A stretch of DNA of 64,000 bases from Pseudomonas citrullilanati (GTDB lineage Bacteria > Pseudomonadota > Gammaproteobacteria > Pseudomonadales > Pseudomonadaceae). Below, piece by piece: positions 63,112-64,000 of this stretch. The stretch lies in contig NZ_JAUQOP010000011.1 in assembly GCF_030580855.1 (NCBI RefSeq), forward strand, positions 1-64,000, given 5' to 3'. How positions within the stretch are numbered: the stretch's first letter is position 1; each line of letters starts with the position of its first letter. The notes beneath the pieces are model-generated. The model saw nothing but the letters and a program-made list of their open reading frames with translations. It did not search any database and had not been told where the DNA came from. A program made the position numbers and the translations under genes.

Positions 63112-63238
63112 CGCCTCGATAGCCCTGCGCCTATCCGCAATCGTAGGAGAGCGCTCAGGCAGTAGATGAACAGGGCGCTATAAAAGCTGTCATTAAGCTG
63201 GCATAACCGAGCCAAAACCACCCATTCAAGCACAAAAA

Positions 63239-63266
63239 AGGCACTTGCGATATTCGCTAAGTGCCT
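63239..63266 (-). terminator. Hairpin left of the second tmRNA-like fragment
   Basis: AGGCACTT-GCGA-TAT-TCGC-T-AAGTGCCT forms a long stem with one bulged base. AAAAAA precedes it on the plus strand, so it works as a terminator for minus-strand transcripts, as would follow a minus-strand ssrA. Confidence 0.7.
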
Positions 63267-63283
63267 GATTTATATAGCTTATT

Positions 63284-63312
63284 TGGTGGAGCCGGGGTAA
63301 TTTGAAACCAGT
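63284..63312 (-). other. tmRNA 3'-end-like fragment, possible internal or right attachment site
   Basis: TGGTGGAGCCGGGG (63284-63297) equals the complement of the CCA end of Pseudomonas tmRNA (CCCCGGCTCCACCA) as remembered; ATTTGAAACC then matches the T-loop with one extra A and a 2-base change. The sequence beyond is not ssrA. The copy at 57396 shares GGGG..ATTTGAA.CC. An intact ssrA would be expected to the right. Confidence 0.55.
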
Positions 63313-63524
63313 CGGTATCTACCTGTTTTGGCTAGTAAATAATTTTTTGATCAACTTGCTTGGAATACCAGTTGGAACGCTGCGTGGCCTGGATTCCGAT
63401 GGACGGTGCTTTTTGAGAATCGCGCCCAAAAACGAATCGTGGCCGAATCTATAAAGCAGATGGTCGCACTGTTGATCGTTGCCCCTGCGCTCGCCGGTAC
63501 AGGGGCTCCTAGCAAACGATACCG

Positions 63525-64000
63525 TCAATGATTGCTGTATTGGCTAAGCCGACTCTCGAAGTATTGCGCCGTCTCTTTGTCAGTGCAGTACAGGTAGCAA
63601 CCCTTCATCCCCCTTGTCATCAGGGTTCGGTACGTATTTTTGATGATCAGGTCTGTTTCACTTTTCGCGAGGGCAGGTTGCTCTTTCATCATTTTTTTCC
63701 AGCCGCGAATCGATTTATCGTGCTTGTCGCGCTCATCCGGGGATGTCACTACCTGACCGTCACGTACGACCAGATCTGGTCCGATAATCACCCCGATGTA
63801 GTCGACTTCCAAACCTTGGCAGGTATGAATGCAGCCAACCTGCTCGATGGAGTTTTCAGCGATGATCCATAGGCTGCCATCCTGATCCAGGTTCCATTGG
63901 CGTTTGTAGTCACCAATCACGATATCAGCAGCGGTGGGGTCTTTCTTGCTCAACCAAGGCCAGCAATAGCCCGCGACCACACGAGCTTTGTTTCCGTGGT
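63525..64000 (-). CDS. DUF2075-family helicase-like protein, C-terminal end (runs off window)
   Basis: The minus-strand frame is open to the window edge (reading ...ARVVAGYCWPWLSKK). SIEQVGCIHTCQGLEVDYIGVIIGPDL and RTLMTRGMKGCYLYCTD are hallmark C-terminal segments of DUF2075 proteins, P-loop ATPases related to Schlafen group 3 and often part of defence or mobile modules. Only the last 158 or so residues are inside. Partners lie outside the window. Confidence 0.85.
   Translation of the reverse strand, partial: HGNKARVVAGYCWPWLSKKDPTAADIVIGDYKRQWNLDQDGSLWIIAENSIEQVGCIHTCQGLEVDYIGVIIGPDLVVRDGQVVTSPDERDKHDKSIRGWKKMMKEQPALAKSETDLIIKNTYRTLMTRGMKGCYLYCTDKETAQYFESRLSQYSNH

Larger units (their letters stand above)
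63112..63524. other. Island junction region, AT-rich, no gene seen
   Basis: This 413-bp stretch is AT-rich and has no convincing gene on either strand. It holds the hairpin and tmRNA-like fragment described separately. Confidence 0.6.

Noticed and set aside
63319..63528. 69-codon frame on the minus strand
   Set aside because: No domain or ribosome site; sits in the AT-rich junction region next to the DUF2075 end.
1..64000. CRISPR arrays, insertion sequences and intact prophage
   Set aside because: No regularly spaced repeats, transposase frames or phage structural genes were seen on either strand.

Overview
The window is a Pseudomonas chromosome segment, most likely from the P. fluorescens complex. 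This rests on the 3' end of a Pseudomonas-type rRNA operon, recC-recB-recD and yfiRNB in Pseudomonas form, mmsAB, two families of palindromic intergenic repeats typical of fluorescent pseudomonads, a FitAB pair and a Tc insecticidal toxin operon. Codon use is GC-rich up to about 57.4 kb. After that the composition drops and the gene content becomes that of a genomic island.

Layout. 1-405: 23S rRNA end, spacer, 5S rRNA and terminator. 0.5-9.7 kb: recC-recB-recD, translationally coupled. 9.9-12.2 kb: yfiR-yfiN-yfiB, a periplasmic-redox to c-di-GMP switch. 12.2-15.7 kb: LysR regulator divergent from mmsA-mmsB (valine catabolism). 16-22.9 kb: small metabolic and regulatory genes (cupin, LysR, TauE/SafE, ygiN/mdaB divergent pair with a LysR, NAD-dependent epimerase, SulP transporter) separated by REP-like repeats. 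23.3-27.5 kb: GntP-family transporter, RpiR regulator and D-aminoacylase, then a glyoxalase-fold protein. 27.7-42.1 kb (minus strand): a complete four-gene Tc toxin operon, tcaA-tcaB-tcaC-tccC. The variable end of TccC carries HxE and CxxC motifs of a deaminase. 42.3-43.1 kb: fitAB toxin-antitoxin pair behind a near-perfect palindrome. 43.1-46.8 kb: chemoreceptor, histidine phosphatase and PAP2 phosphatase. 46.8-49.4 kb: an unusual structured leader with two small upstream ORFs in front of a DUF6124-type small protein, a terminator, then a leucine-rich-repeat protein. 49.4-53.4 kb: TonB receptor, FecR anti-sigma and ECF sigma under a Fur box. 53.6-57.3 kb: SDR, AraC, LysR and NmrA genes.

57.36-64 kb: genomic island. 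Two places (57.40 and 63.28 kb) resemble the 3' end of minus-strand tmRNA (ssrA), each with a hairpin just to its left, as repeated integration at ssrA would leave. Between them lie a HEPN-motif protein, an orphan LexA box, a BsuBI/PstI-type restriction-modification pair, a small winged-helix-like phage protein, a frameshifted DUF3987 primase remnant and an unrecognised HExxH protein. Past the second site a DUF2075 helicase-like gene runs off the window. No integrase is visible; it and the intact ssrA would be expected beyond the right edge.

The most unusual feature is the leader at 47218-47444. One central segment can pair with either of two identical flanking segments, one holding the Shine-Dalgarno of a 34-codon leader peptide and the other that of the main gene. 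This looks like a translational attenuator. The next most interesting are the predicted deaminase toxin on TccC and the HExxH and HEPN proteins of the ssrA island.
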